This document shows, piece by piece, positions 12,201 to 25,200 of a stretch of DNA of 64,000 bases. The position numbers and the translations under genes are program-made. The notes under the pieces are model-generated. The model did no database searches and had not been told where the DNA came from. It saw only the letters and a program-made list of their open reading frames with translations. Source of the stretch: Lojkania enalia (taxonomy: Eukaryota; Ascomycota; Dothideomycetes; Pleosporales). The first letter of the stretch is position 1; each line of letters begins with the position of its first letter. The stretch is taken from NCBI GenBank assembly GCA_010094045.1, contig ML986664.1, positions 62,001 to 126,000 of the forward strand, written 5' to 3'.

Positions 12201-13844
12201 CTCTAAATAAATATAATAAATTAATATTTAATAAATTATATCTATTTAAGTCTAAAATAGAGAGTTTTCTTAGACGTCTCTATTTCCCACCCGAGAACTA
12301 TCTAGGTAGTACTTATTTACGTCTAAGAACTCTTCTTCCTTAATTTTCTCTTATTTAACCTTTATCTCTTATACTTTAAGGACTATATATTCGTTTATAA
12401 AGTATCCTAGTTTACTATAATTATAGTAATTACCTAGAGTTATATACCTTTTAGATGCGAGAGTTTTACTAGATTATTAGAAAGCGATTATAGTAGAATA
12501 AGATATTAATACTAGAGTAGATTAGGGTAGTATTAGATTGTAGGTTACTTTAGATAAACTCTTAGAAGTCTTCTAGTACTAATCCGAATTTGTTTTAGCT
12601 ATAACCTATAAGCTAATAGTTTGTTCTAGAAGGTTAAAAACGTTTCTCCTTTCTATATTATAGGTTATTAAGTAGGCGACTATAGTATTAAAGAAGCCTT
12701 TTTATATAAGCTTGAAGCTAAAGTTTAGTATCCTTAAGCTGGGGAGAATCTTATCCTATAGGTAGAAGAACTACTTAAATTAGAATACAGATCCTCTAAT
12801 AGTTATATTAATAAAACGAGCTTTAAAAGTTGAGAACGCTTCTCTTTTATTTATCCTTAGGACCTAAAACGCCTATCGCGCCTCTATCTCTTTATTATCT
12901 ATAATAAAATACAATTGTAGAAGTAAAATTATTTCTTTAGTATTCTTAAACTAATACTAGTCTAATTTAGCTAGGTATTTTAGCTCTAGATACCCTTTCG
13001 CAGTATTAGAGGTATATCTCTATACTAATATTATACGTGTACGTTCTATCTAATAGTAATCTATATTAATCTCGAGTCGGTTTAGGATTAAGGCTCGCTA
13101 TTATTTAAATATAGGTTTACTGCTATCTATAAGACTTTTAATCTTAGGTATACGTTTAGTAAGGTAGGCTTAAGAGGGCTTAAGAGTAGCTAAGAGGTTT
13201 CTTACTAGGGGAGTTGTAAAAGTTTCCTCGTGTATTATTAGTTCTAATTCGGTGGTTTATAGAAGTTAATTAGGACTGATAGTTTTCTATCGTATTAAGC
13301 ATATAATCTTCTCTTATAAAATTGCGATTTATTCTTTAAGAGTTAATTTACTCCGATTTCCCTTTAAATTAGATAGGTTCTTTATTACAGGCCCTATAGA
13401 GAGGGGTCCGCCTATTATAGGGCCCCTTATAAGAGATAACGGTTGTTCTACACGCGTAGATAGAAGCTTACTTTTACTATAACTTACGCGTGTATCAATT
13501 CTGGTATAGAAATTAGAAGGTAAATTATAGTTAGATATTAGCGGTTACCTCTAATTCTAATAGGTTATTAGTAGTCTCTAAGTTTCTACCTAGGCGTACT
13601 CTACGCGGCTTTTCTAAAGGCAATCCTAATTACAGAGGATAGGAAGTTCTAAACCTAAAAACTTTAATTAATAGAAGATCTTTAAGATTCTATCTAGGTA
13701 ACTAAATAATTTAATATAATAGTATATAAGTATTATAACCTAAACTAAATCGGGTATATCTTAAACTTAAATATAGTTAAATAAATAATCAATACGATAT
13801 TATTAAAGAGGCCGTTACTAGTAGTATTAAGTTCTTCTATATAA

Positions 13845-14122
13845 TATAACAGCGCAGGTAAGATAATAGGTCTAAATGCAGTATAAATCTACTTAGAGGT
13901 ATATAGGAGTACGTGGGGATTAGGGACCTAGAAATTCTATTAACACCTATAGGCCTTATACGAAAGGATATAGAAGAACTACTAAGCTACTTATAAGGGA
14001 GTGTGCAACTATATACGGAAGGGAAAAGGGGTAGAACTAGAGGTAGGATAAGATAAGCGAAAAGCTTTAGGATAAGGTTGTATATAAAGCTTTTCGTAGA
14101 ACGATTTCTTTGCATCGTTATA
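13845..14122 (-). repeat. 5' LTR of gypsy element E
   Basis: The partner of 7010-7288. It keeps more of the original bases at its left edge (AACAGCGCAGG where the other copy has AATAGTATAGG), so the two LTRs were mutated independently. Confidence 0.9.
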
Positions 14123-15430
14123 CTATCTATAATAAGAGATATCCTAGCTTAGTAGAATTTAGTATTTAGTATATATAACTAAGTAGTAGGCTTTAAGTAA
14201 TATATTAACAACTAGCTTTAATATAAAATTAACTTAAAGATCCCTACTTAGAGATCTGGTAATAATAAGAACGCTGAGGTAGATTTTTATAATCTTTAAC
14301 AACTTTAACTATCTACTACTAAATAGTACTATTTAATACTAATTATAGACCTATTTAACAATTTTAAAAGGGCAACTAAAGCACTTAATAAAAATATAAA
14401 GCCTTAGATCTAGAATATTTAGTAAATATATAATAGGCTCTTCGATTTTCTAGATAATATAAATAGAGATCTAGCTGAAGATATAGAGAGTAACTTAGAT
14501 TAACTAATAGTAGTAAGAGCTATAATAGAGAAGAGTCGATCTAAATTAAGTAAATACTACTTAAAAATAAATGTAAAGTATAGTTACTTATTTAACTATA
14601 TAATAATCTTAGATCTATTCTAGAAGTTTATAGTATATAAAGAATTTTTATTACAACTATTTATTATATTAGCTTCTAACTATAACTATAGAACGAGACT
14701 TAAAACTTTTAATATAGGGAAACCTATCGCTAATAATTCTTTAAATATCTTAATCGCTATAATAAGGATATACTAGGCTATACTTTATCTATAATACCCC
14801 GACCTCGATAGGTATAAAATAATAAGTAGTTTTATAAGCTATCTCTACAACGTTTATCCTTAAGCAGCTCCTTAAGTTTCCTAGACTAGGATCTAAGTAA
14901 CGTAAGAGAGGGAGAAGGAGAGGGAGAGGGAGAGTTAGAGGAAGAAGAGAAAGGACTAACTTATTAAGAAGGAGAAAGTTATCTAAGTATACCTCCTATT
15001 TAAGGTTGTAACTTTAATATATTAAACTGGTAGAGAGTAAATAAATATTAGTATCCGCGGCTTACTTAGGTTATAAGAGATATTCTCCTAATATAGATTA
15101 TAGGAGTTAGTATTAAGCGGGTTTTTAATACTACTAGAGATGTAATTGGGGATAGAAGATATTATCTTACTATATAGAGAATCCGGGATATTATATTTCT
15201 AAAATATATAATAAGCAGAGAAAACTATTATACTAAAGAGGTATACTAGATTATAAAGGCCTAAAATACTAGTAAACTAAGCTCTTTTTATAGCGCTAAT
15301 AAGGTTATAGATCTTTTTAAACTTCTAGCTTAGGTATATAATAAAGAACTAGAGATTAACTAGAAGATTAACTAGAAGAATATTAATCCTAGTACTACTA
15401 CTAATAAGGAGCTACCGTAAAAGTATATTT
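14123..15430 (+). mobile_element. hAT-family DNA transposon relic
   Basis: Plus-strand translation at about 15025-15235 contains YPRLT-VIRDILLI, SIKRVFNTTRDVIGDRRYYL and IRDIIFLKYIISRE. This is the C-terminal hATC dimerisation region of fungal hAT transposases (pattern YPxLxxxARDILSIPA, GVERxFSxARDVxxxRR, LxPETI and MxLKxxxxxE). The middle of the transposase is recognisable further left as a more eroded frame, with a basic run near 14905-14955. Terminal inverted repeats and the 8 bp target duplication expected of hAT elements were not found, so the element is probably incomplete. Confidence 0.7.
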
Positions 15431-15849
15431 GTTAAGAAATTTATAAACTTCTATAGTTTATATAATAAATTACTATTATAAATATATTATTATATTAGAT
15501 TAAGTTATATAAAATTAATAGTTAAGAAGCGTATTACTATAGTCTACAATATACTACAGTATACTACTCTAATCTAATAAAGCAAGATTAGCCTAATCTA
15601 TAATAAATAGCTATAATAAAGGCCTAGAATATTATACTATATATACTCTTATTAAGCTACTTTCTAAAGTATACTAATTAGTTAAACTCTAAAGAAACCT
15701 AGTTTATACAATTCTACCTTAACCTATACCCTATTACTAAACAGCTACCCTAATTCTACTTATACTCTAAGTTAATTAGTAAGACCCTAACTTTAATCCT
15801 ACCCTACTTATATAAGACTCTAACCCTAATCTAATCTATATCTATCTAC
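15431..15849. other. unassigned RIP-mutated sequence
   Basis: No coding relic or repeat partner was recognised in these 420 bases. CCCTAA-like fragments occur around 15735-15830 but are irregular and not telomeric. Confidence 0.5.
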
Positions 15850-16270
15850 CAGCCTAGTTTTAACTAATCTAGTCTATAGAGCGAGTTTTAAGTAAATAGT
15901 TAGCTATATCTTATATACTATCGATTATAGGAGGATATCTATAAGATAATAGGTCTAGTATATACTATATTATAGTTAATTCTTCTAACTTTATAAGCTT
16001 CTTTAAATTAGGCTTATAATTATATTATAAAGGCTTACTAGTATATTAGTTTCTAAGCGTTATTTAGAGAATATTATAAGTAGCTGCAGTATTTTATACG
16101 CTCTAAATTTAATCTTAATTAATAGCTAAAAAAGCTAGTAATATCTAATCTTTTTAATAGATTAATTAAAGTTAAAGTAGTTACTATATTATATTATAAG
16201 TAGGTAGAGTATAACTTCTTAGTAAAAGTAGGTAACTTATTTAGGTAGGTAACTCGCTTATAAAATATAT
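15850..16270 (-). mobile_element. 5'-truncated relative of nested pogo-type element N
   Basis: These 420 bp match the right-hand end of element N (about 24455-24874), including the final TIR that ends CTTATAAAATATAT before TA. The left part of the element is absent, and the sequence before 15850 does not match. Confidence 0.75.
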
Positions 16271-16354
16271 TAATATAAATTCTTAATATTTATATAAAAG
16301 TATTTAAAATATAGTATATAAGAAAAGATATAGAATTTAATAATAACTATATTA

Positions 16355-18203
16355 ACGTATTCTACTATTAAAGCGGCTAAACTATCGAAGCGGCTACTTT
16401 TTCTTAGTATTATAAATACTACGTATAAACTATAATAAATCTACAATACAACCTTCTATTAATTTAATAAGAAGATAGAATTAAGCTTGCCTTATAGGCG
16501 TATAAATTAGGCTAGTTTAAGAGCGTGCGATATACTACTATAACTTTTAATATACGATATTAACAACTCTCTACTTAACTTTATAAAATTACGTTTCACC
16601 CTCGTATATAACTAAATTGCTAGAAGCTTATAGTAACCGAAGAATAAACAATTGTATAATATATTCTTAACCTTAATTCGCGAGGATTTACGCCCCGGCT
16701 ATATAAGATAGTAGATATAGCAGATAAACTATTAGGCATATATAGTAGAATACTTATAGAAAAGAATTAGTCTAAACGATTTATAGCGCGTATAAATAAG
16801 CTTAAAATAGCCTTTAATTAAGTAAAGGATTGCTAAAGAATAAAATAAGAGAATTTAGAGGTTATTAATACGTAGTTTAAACTCGTATAGAATATAATTG
16901 CAAAATATAGTATATATAATAATAATATCTACAACTTTAATAAGATAGGCTTTTAGATAGGTATTATTAGTACTATAAAAGTTTTTACAGGTTTAGAATA
17001 TTATATAAAACCTACTCTTATATAGCTAGGCTATTATAAGTAAGTTATAGTTATCTAGAATATCTATACTACTATATATAAGACCCTACTATTTATTATC
17101 TATAAAGGACGCGTCTATATCTCTATATAATATAAAGAAGTAGGTATACTATACGATTAGAAAATTTTAGTTTCTAAGAATAGCTAGATAAATAACGCGC
17201 TTAGTTTTAAGTAGCTAAAACACTTTAATAAGTATATAAAGATGCGTTAGGTAGAATCGTATAAACTACTTATTTTAGACGGCTATAAAAGCTACCTTAA
17301 CTAGGAATTTAAAAATTACTATCTTATATGAAAGATTTTAACGCTTTATATACCTTCTTATTTATTATATATACTTCAGCCTCTTAATATAGTTTACTTC
17401 TTACTATTAAAGCTGAAGTACTTATAGCGTATATAAAACTTAACGCGCTAACGCGTCTACTATATTAATAAAAAAGGCTTTCTTCTAGCTTTTAAGAACG
17501 CGTTTTTTAATGTATTTATATATAAGAACTATTAAAAGGCTTTTAAAGTAATAGAAATTATTCCTCTAAACGCGTAGGTTATATTAAATCGCCTTAATAT
17601 ATAACTATATACCCTACTAGAACTACTTCTATAAGAAGATTTTTAGTAGTCTAAAACTCTAAATAATATATATAAATTTGGGTTATAATTAATACTTATA
17701 CAAAAGTCCTTTATATAATTACTAAAAGAGGTATAAGAAGGATTCTTACAACTTATAAAAGGTGCTAAGTTAATACTATATTAGAATATACTTTTTTAAG
17801 CTTATAACTTTAAGCTTAAAAAGTAATTAGAAGAAGTAACTAAGTGTAAAACATATAAAAGAAAGTATATTTAGTATAGTAGTATAGTATTATATAGCGA
17901 GGGATCTTTATATATAGCTACTAAAGTATTTATAGGTTCTTAGCTCTTTAAGAAGACTTATAGTACTGATATTTAAGAAAGGGCTTAACCAGCTTAACAC
18001 TACTATAGTAACTATAGTAAAACTAGACATAATACTCGTACGTGCTAAAAGGATAGTAGGGAAAATTCTAAATTAGATAAAAGTATATTATATATAGAAT
18101 CTCTTATTAGTATTAAGTAAATTAACTTCCCGCATATAGTATTTGTTGTGCTAAGAAAAAGTAGCCGCTTTAATAGTTTGGCCGCTTCGATAGTAGAATA
18201 CGT
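16355..18203 (+). mobile_element. pogo/Fot1-type DNA transposon copy P4, RIP-inactivated
   Basis: TIRs of about 53 bp start ACGTATTCTACTATTAAAGC and have their complement at 18151-18203; TA is duplicated at 16353-16354 and 18204-18205. The element is 1849 bp, exactly as long as P5 (28325-30173), its close relative. The plus-strand frame carries the pogo transposase relic, for example LILDGYKSYLN-like sequence (second catalytic Asp retained) at about 17270-17300. TIR sequence differs from the P1-P3 family, so it is a separate family. Confidence 0.88.
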
Positions 18204-18235
18204 TATATAAGTTAAATAAATACTTAATATATATA

Positions 18236-18380
18236 GTAAGAGGCGAATCTTATTTTAGAGAGGAAGATAAAAAGCTAAACTAGTTAATTAAAAATAGCTA
18301 TTAGGCTATATTTATATATATAAAAAAGGGTATATTAGCTAATATTTAGCGTAATTAGATATTATATAATAGTATCTAAT
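18236..18380 (+). repeat. RIP-mutated copy of the GATATC-array repeat
   Basis: This stretch aligns with 57145-57290 on the plus strand: GTAAGAGGCGAATCTTATTT here against GTGGCGAGAGGCGAATCTTG there, then AAAAAAGGGTATATTAGCT against AAAAAGGGGTATATCAGCT. Differences are overwhelmingly C to T and G to A. The GATATC repeats have decayed. The presence of this copy shows that the unit is a dispersed repeat. Beyond about 18380 the alignment becomes unclear. Confidence 0.75.
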
Positions 18381-18385
18381 ATAAT

Positions 18386-19768
18386 CTATAATTAGATAAC
18401 TTACTTCTATATAGGAGTATAAAATTATACTTAATAGACGTACTAAATCTCTATTATATACCTTCCTAGTTTTAACTATAAGGGAGGGGCTGCATCGAAA
18501 AAAAAATAAAGGTAAATACTATATTAAAAGAAGTAAATTATATAGAATAACTAGTATTAGAGCTAAATACGCTTATAGAAGTATTAATTTAATATAATAT
18601 AGGATAAATTATAATTAATTTAAATTACCCTCTAAAATTCTTATTAGAAATCGATTTATTTAGTTAATAGAAATTTCTAAAATTCGATTCTAACTAAAAT
18701 ATCTTCTATTTTTAGTTGTTTAATAAACTTTCGGTATTATTATAGCTATAGAACTTTTATAAAACTATTAGCTAGTATTAGATTTATCGGTTATTAACTA
18801 ATTATAAGTTTCTACTCTACTACTTCTTAATATAATTAGTACTAGTATATATTTATACAGCGAAGTTTAGTATTAAAACGCTTAAATAGTTTATTTATAA
18901 TATTTACTATTTATTAATTATTATAAAGTAATATTAGTTATACGTTAATATAGAAGTATAGTAAAATAAAAGCCTTCTACTACTGCTCTATTTCTAATCT
19001 AGCAACTAATAGTACTAATAATTCTACTTTAATAGTTAATTTTATAACTATATACTAAATAAAGGTTTTTTAATTAATTAGTATTCTTAAAAGTTAAAAT
19101 ATATAACTATAAAAACTTTAATAAATATTAGAAGTATTGCTAATAGCTATATAATATATATTATAGAATAGTAATTACTTTATAAGGTTAATATAATTAG
19201 TATTACTATTTTAGCTAATAGTAGAGGTATTTTATATATTATTAGCTATTACTATAATTATTAAATATTTTATACTAATTAGATATTACTATACTTATAA
19301 AGTAGTATTAATATAGTATTTTCTAGAGTTCTATAAATATTATAATAATATTAAGTTATATAGCTAATTAGCTATTAGTAGTAGAATATTCTATTAGAGG
19401 ATTCTTTAGTAGTCGCTAGGAGTATATTCTTATATAGAGGCGTCTTTAGTATCTTCTTATTAACCGTAATATTAAATCGTACTACTACCTTATTAATAAA
19501 TAAGTTTTATAGTAGCTAGATTTTATACTACTATATATCGCGTATAATTTAAACGCTTAAAACCTAGTTTAAATTTCTATTTAATAGAGATATTTAATAT
19601 ATAAACTAAGATTATAATATTATTAATATAAATGAAGATAACTAGCTTATTATTTATATATAAATAAGATATTCCTAGTACTATTTTAAAGCCTAATTAC
19701 CTTAAAGTTCTATCTAGCTTATAATACTAAAGTTTTAGAGTATCTTTAAAATTATATAATATATTTTA
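18386..19768 (-). mobile_element. second Copia relic, RT and downstream part
   Basis: Positions 19013-19768 repeat positions 1 to about 840 in the same orientation with many C/T and G/A differences. The eroded YVDD box lies at about 19605-19650. The leftward extension (about 18386-19012) is the expected position of RNase H but shows no motif I can name. The copy is cut at 19768 by pogo copy P3. A polyA run near 18497 has no clear meaning. Confidence 0.55.
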
Positions 19769-21640
19769 ACGTATAGTATAAGCGAGCTGATTACCCAAGC
19801 GAGCTAATCATAATACTAAGACTATACTAAAATCGCGACTATTTTTCGCAAAATATTATACTTTCTTACATTCTATCGTACTATATAGTATAGTAGCCTA
19901 TTCTTCTATATCTATAGCATTATTTTTACACGTCTGCGAGTTATATCTAGCTTTATCGTACTACCTATAGCGCCTTTAAATCGGCTGGTCTCCATTAACG
20001 CGCGTCTTCTTCCTACCCTTCTTCCTATTAGTACGAGTGCTAAACTCTTTTAGAGTAGTTAATTAAGCGTCTTCTTCAATCATTAGATTACCTTTCTTCT
20101 ATATACGCTTTCTTTTATACAATCGACGTTATATAGCAGCCTTATTAGCTGCTTAAAGCTTAGCAACCTAAACGCGTAATAGTACGTTTTTATATATTAT
20201 ATACGTAGCACCCTTTATAAACTATTTAAACGCCTCTACTATTAAAGTAGATAAGCTATTTAGATGCTTTTAAACTCTTAATCGAACGTATATAGATTAA
20301 GACCCAAATTTGATAGGATTACTTAGTATTTTTAACTCCTAGGGGGTATCTTTAATTATAAGGGGTATTAATATACGCAGTCGAACTTTAAACTTTAATA
20401 GTACTATATCTAGGTTAAATAGAACTAAACTAGCGCCTTAAAAGCTACTTAAGATATTACTCTTCGTAATTGCTGCGTTAAAAGCTGCTTTAAAGTAGGG
20501 TAAGAACTCGATTTTTATAATATAGTTAATATAACCGCATATTAGCTGCTCGACTTAGCACCCGTATACAGTCTTTAAAGGCGAGAAACAACCTATATCT
20601 AGTAGCTATAGTAGGTACGATAAATATAAAGGTATGTAGAGAGTAATAATATTCTTTTCCTTATAGAGCTGCCTGAATTTAAGCGAGTTATAGCTCTTAT
20701 AACTATCGAGAATTAGCAATTAATGCGTACTAATAGTACGATTCTTTATATACGCGTTAAAGTGCTTTAACTACTTAATACTAATATTATTTATCGTCCA
20801 GCCGTTATTAGTAACCTATATAGCCTAGGTTAGTAGAATATCGTCTTCTTTATATTATATAGAGAGGTGGTAGGTACCTGTAAAGATAATAAAAGGTAGT
20901 ATTACCTATCCTATCGCGTTAATACCCTAGATAACTATAGTCTACTCGTAATTATCTAGCTAGAACTACTTTAGTCAATTCTATCTTTTAGAGCTAGTAA
21001 CTACTACTCCTATTAATATTACGCCTATTATAAAGCCTAATTTATTAAAGTTATATATATTTTCGTTAATAATACTATACTTAGCCTTTATATTCTATAT
21101 ACGGTAGAACCAGCCTCCTATAACTTTAGGATTCTTATATTTAGCTTTTAAATAGTTGTACTTTTAATTAAATTTAACCTTAAGCTTAAGCGTACGTTTA
21201 ATAAAGTTCTCTACCTAGTTCTTTCTAACCTAGCTAGTAGAGCGCGCAGCTAGTAGTAAATTAGCTATATTTTAAATAGTAGTAAGCCGCGGCGGAAATC
21301 CTCTTATATCTAGATCTAGTATATGCTGAATAATTACCCACTTCTTAGTCTTACTAAGCTTTATTAAATTAGGCCGGTAATCGCGTTATAGAGTTGTTCC
21401 TCGCCTTTATATATTAAGTATACTTTAGGAGATATTATAGATTAATACAACGCGACGTATAGTTAGTATTATATCTTATTAAAGAGCTTAGAGTATAAGC
21501 TATATTCTAGCTTCTTTCTGAATTAATTCTGCAGTTATTAGTTATAGTATAATACTATAAAGTATAATTATCGCGATTTTAGTAGGGTCTTAATATTATA
21601 ATCAGCTCGCTTAGGTGATCAGCTCGCTTATACTGTATAT
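19769..21640 (-). mobile_element. pogo/Fot1-type DNA transposon copy P3, RIP-inactivated
   Basis: The third 1872 bp member of the P1/P2 family, oriented like P1. TIRs begin ACGTATAGTATAAGCGAG and the right end keeps CGCTTAGGTGATCAGCTCGC. TA target copies are at 19767-19768 and 21641-21642. It is less mutated than P1 in places, so the three copies together would allow the ancestral sequence to be inferred position by position. Confidence 0.88.
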
Positions 21641-21642
21641 TA

Positions 21643-22277
21643 TAAGCGAGTAGCCTATATAAATAAGCGGTCTACTTTATTAACTTTTTAACCTTTATAT
21701 ATATATAACTTAATAACTAAGTAATATAATAGTAATTTATAACTTATACGATTATTTTATAAAAACCTCTATATTCTTCTAGTATATATAAGAATTATAT
21801 CTAGTCTTATTATAGTAACTATAATATACTTTATACTATCCGCTTATATTTAATCGCACCCTAAATTAGTCTATTATAGTCTAAGTTCCTTTCTTATTAT
21901 CCTTTTTAGCAATAATTATCTCCTCTTATACTTTTATTAGGGTCCTTTACATTTAAATCTGCCTTTTTTTCCGATGTTTCTATTTTATAACTACTTTATT
22001 TACTTCTTAAAGGCTGACAATTTTATTATATATTAACCCGATCTAGTATATTACTTTTATAGAGCCTTTTTTAAGTATTAAGCTATAGTAAATAGAGTAA
22101 GAAGATATATATTAATTATTACTTATTTAGTAGAGTATATAAACGCGCGCTTTTAAAAAGAACTATTTAAATAGAGCTAGTTCTAATTAAAATTAGTCTA
22201 TAAATACTAATATTTATAAAGTCTACTTTAATATTTACTATCTAATATACCCTCTAGACTAAATAGAAACTACGGTA
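21643..22277 (+). repeat. dispersed repeat L, copy L1 (LTR-like), RIP-mutated
   Basis: About 21830-22270 shares sequence with an inverted copy at about 26480-26710, with 28020-28324 (left portion), and with a lightly mutated copy at 60289-60475. Shared landmarks are AGAACTATTTAAATAGAGCT, the self-complementary AGCTAGTTCTAATTAAAATT stretch and the ending ACCCTCTA. It may be a Copia LTR, but no matching pair bounding a coding region was found. The first 190 bp (21643-21830), beginning TAAGCGAGTAGCC right at the P3 target site, is not assigned. Confidence 0.5.
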
Positions 22278-25200
22278 ATATAGAGTACTATTAAGTAAGC
22301 TACCCTATTAAATAAGCTAAAATTTCTTAGCAGCAAATATAATAACTATAATATATAATACCTTAATACCTATAAAGAGATAATACTTAATAAGAAGGTA
22401 GAATTAAACTTATACTTTAAGCGTATAAAGCCGGCTAATTCTAAAGCTTATAAGCTGCTACTAACACGTTTAGTATACTGTAACTAACTTTCTAATAGAG
22501 ATATAAAGGAACTCTTACGTATAATAGTTACTATATAAACTACTAAAAGTTAACTATAACCGAAAAGTAGACGATTATACGATATATCTTTAACCTAGAT
22601 TTGCAAGGATTTACGCTCCGGCTAGATAAGGTAGTGGATATAGTAGATAAACTATTAGCTACGTATAATAAAGAGCTAGTAGATAAGAATTAGGCTAAGA
22701 GATTTATAATATATATAAACGAGCTTAAAATAGCGTTTAATCGGGTAAAGAACTACTAGAGAATATAGTAGGAGAATCTTAAGATTATTAGCATATAATT
22801 TAAGCTTATTAAAGAGATAAAAACTACGTATAGTATCTATAATAAGAATATATATAACTTTAATAAAACTAGCTTCTAGATAAATATAATTAGATCTATA
22901 AAAGTTATTATAGGCTTAAAAAGATATATAAGGTCTAATTTTATATAACTAGATAATTAGGAGTAGATTACTATTATCTAGAATATCTATATAGTAGAAT
23001 ATATAATCCTACTTTTAATTATCTATAAAAAGCGTATCTATATCTCTACTTAGTATAAGAAGATAGATATACTATATAATTAGAAGCTTTTAGTATCTAA
23101 GAATAGTTGAACGAATAATATACTTAGTCTTTAGTAGTTAAAGTACTTTAATACTCGTATAAAGGTATATTAGATAGGAGTATATTAGCTACTGATTCTA
23201 GATAACTATAAGAGCTACCTTAACTAGAATTTTAAGAACTACTATTTTAAGAATAAGATTCTTACCCTTTATATACCAGCCTATTTATTATATATCCTCT
23301 AGCTACTTAATATAGTTTACTTTAGGCCTTTAAAGTAGAAGTACTCTTAATATATATAAGACTTAGTAACGTATTTTATAAGCGAGTCGCCCACCTAAAC
23401 GAGTTACCTACCTTATTAGCTATTTCTGTATTTAGAGGCGTATATCGCGATAACACCTGCAGGTATTACTATAATAATTTAATAGGGGATAGATATACTA
23501 TTTATCTACTACTATATAAGTTCTAGTATTATATTTAGGCTTACTACAGCAGCTGTAACGCTTCTAGTACAGTATACCCGCTCTTCTGCGCTTCCTACCT
23601 ACGCGTACTTCATCCTCTAGCTGCTTATCTACCTCCCTTTAAGCAGCTATCTCAGCAGCTTCAGCCTTAATAAGACTACCTTACTTCCGTAGAACCTTTT
23701 TTAATCGCTTTTTGCGCTGTAATAGAGCCTTATTTACTTTCTAAAGCTGACTAACCTAACGCTAAAATAGTACGCATAAATGAGCTATCTATATAGTACC
23801 TTTAGCAAGCGAATTAAGAGAATTATTAATTATAGTAGGTGAGCTATTCTAATACTTAGCAATACGGTCTTAAATCAGCATTGTTTAAGACCCTAGTTCG
23901 ATGGCGTTAGTTAGTATTTTTAACTCCTAGAGGTAACTAGCTGCTAGTAGTAATAATAGAGTACGAAGCTTAATATCGAGCTTTAATAGTACTATATTAG
24001 GATTATATAGTTTTAGACTAGTACTTTAAAAGCTTGCGTATATATTAGCCTTAGTAATAGAGCGCTGATATACTATACGAAAGGTTGGTAGAAAGTTAAG
24101 CTATATAATATAGTAGATACTAGCTTATATAAGCTTATTAATCTTGCGCCTATATGCTTTCTTTAATAGCGAGAAGTAGCCTACATCTAGAAGCTGTAGT
24201 AGATGCGATAAATATGCTGGTATATATAATAGAATAATATCCTTCTCTTTATAGAGTAGCTAAAACTTAATAGACTTATAGCTCTTATAGCTATTAATAA
24301 CTAGTAGATAATAAGCGTCTATTATACGCTACCTTATATACTGAAGGTTAAACCAGCTACTAATAACTTTAGGATCCTTGTAGAGAGCTCTTTAATAGTC
24401 GTATTTTCGATAGAAGCATGTTTTAAGCTTAAAAATGCGATTAATAAAGTTTGTTAGCTAGTTTTTACCGACCTAGTCTATAGAGCGAGCTCTAAGTAAA
24501 TGGTTAGCTATATCTTATATACTATCGATTATAGGAGGGTATTTACGAGATAATAGGTCTAGTATATACTATATTATAGTTAATTCTTCTAGCTTTGTAA
24601 GCTTCTTTAAATTGGGCTTACAATTACGTTGTGAAGGTTTACCGGCGCGTCGGTCTCTAAGCGTCGTTTAGGGGATGCTATAGGTAGCTATAGTACTTCG
24701 TACGCTCTAAATTTAATCTTAATTAATAGCTGAGATAGCTAGTAATACCTAACCTTCTTAATAGATTAATTAAGGTTAAGGTAGTTGCTGCATCGTATTA
24801 TAAGTAGGTAGGGTATAACTTCTTAGTAAAAGTAGGCAACTCGCTTAGGTGGGCGACTCACTTATAAAATACGTTATACTAGTATATCTTCTATATTAAT
24901 AAGAAAGGCTTTCTACTAGCTTTTAAGGACGCGTTTTTTTAACGTATTTACGTATATAACTATTAAAAGGCCTTTAAAGTATTAAACTTAGTCCCTCTAA
25001 ATATATAGATAGTACTTAAGCGTCTTAAAGTACAACTATATATTCTACTAGAACTCTCTTTACTATAAATACTATAAGTATTAAAGACTCTAAATAATAT
25101 ACTTAAATTTTTATCTTAATTAAAGTTTATATAAAATTCTTTTAGTTTATTATCTATAATAATTTAGAGCGGGTTTATATAGCTTATTAAAGGGGCTAAA

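Larger units (their letters stand above)
7010..14122 (-). mobile_element. Ty3/gypsy chromovirus E, RIP-inactivated, with assembly gap
   Basis: A full-length LTR retrotransposon of 7113 bp including 795 Ns. The LTRs are 7010-7288 and 13845-14122; their ends TATAAC and GTTATA are RIP-altered forms of TGTAAC/GTTACA. A pyrimidine tract directly inside the left LTR (7289-7304) is the polypurine tract on the minus strand, so the 5' LTR is on the right. Domains on the minus strand run protease, reverse transcriptase, integrase, chromodomain. No clear 5 bp target duplication: the flanks read GTAGT and CTATC. It sits at the edge of the Copia relic. Confidence 0.9.

Noticed and set aside
15735..15830. 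CCCTAA-like words suggesting a telomere remnant
   Set aside because: The words are irregular and few; they also fit RIP-mutated pyrimidine-rich coding sequence.
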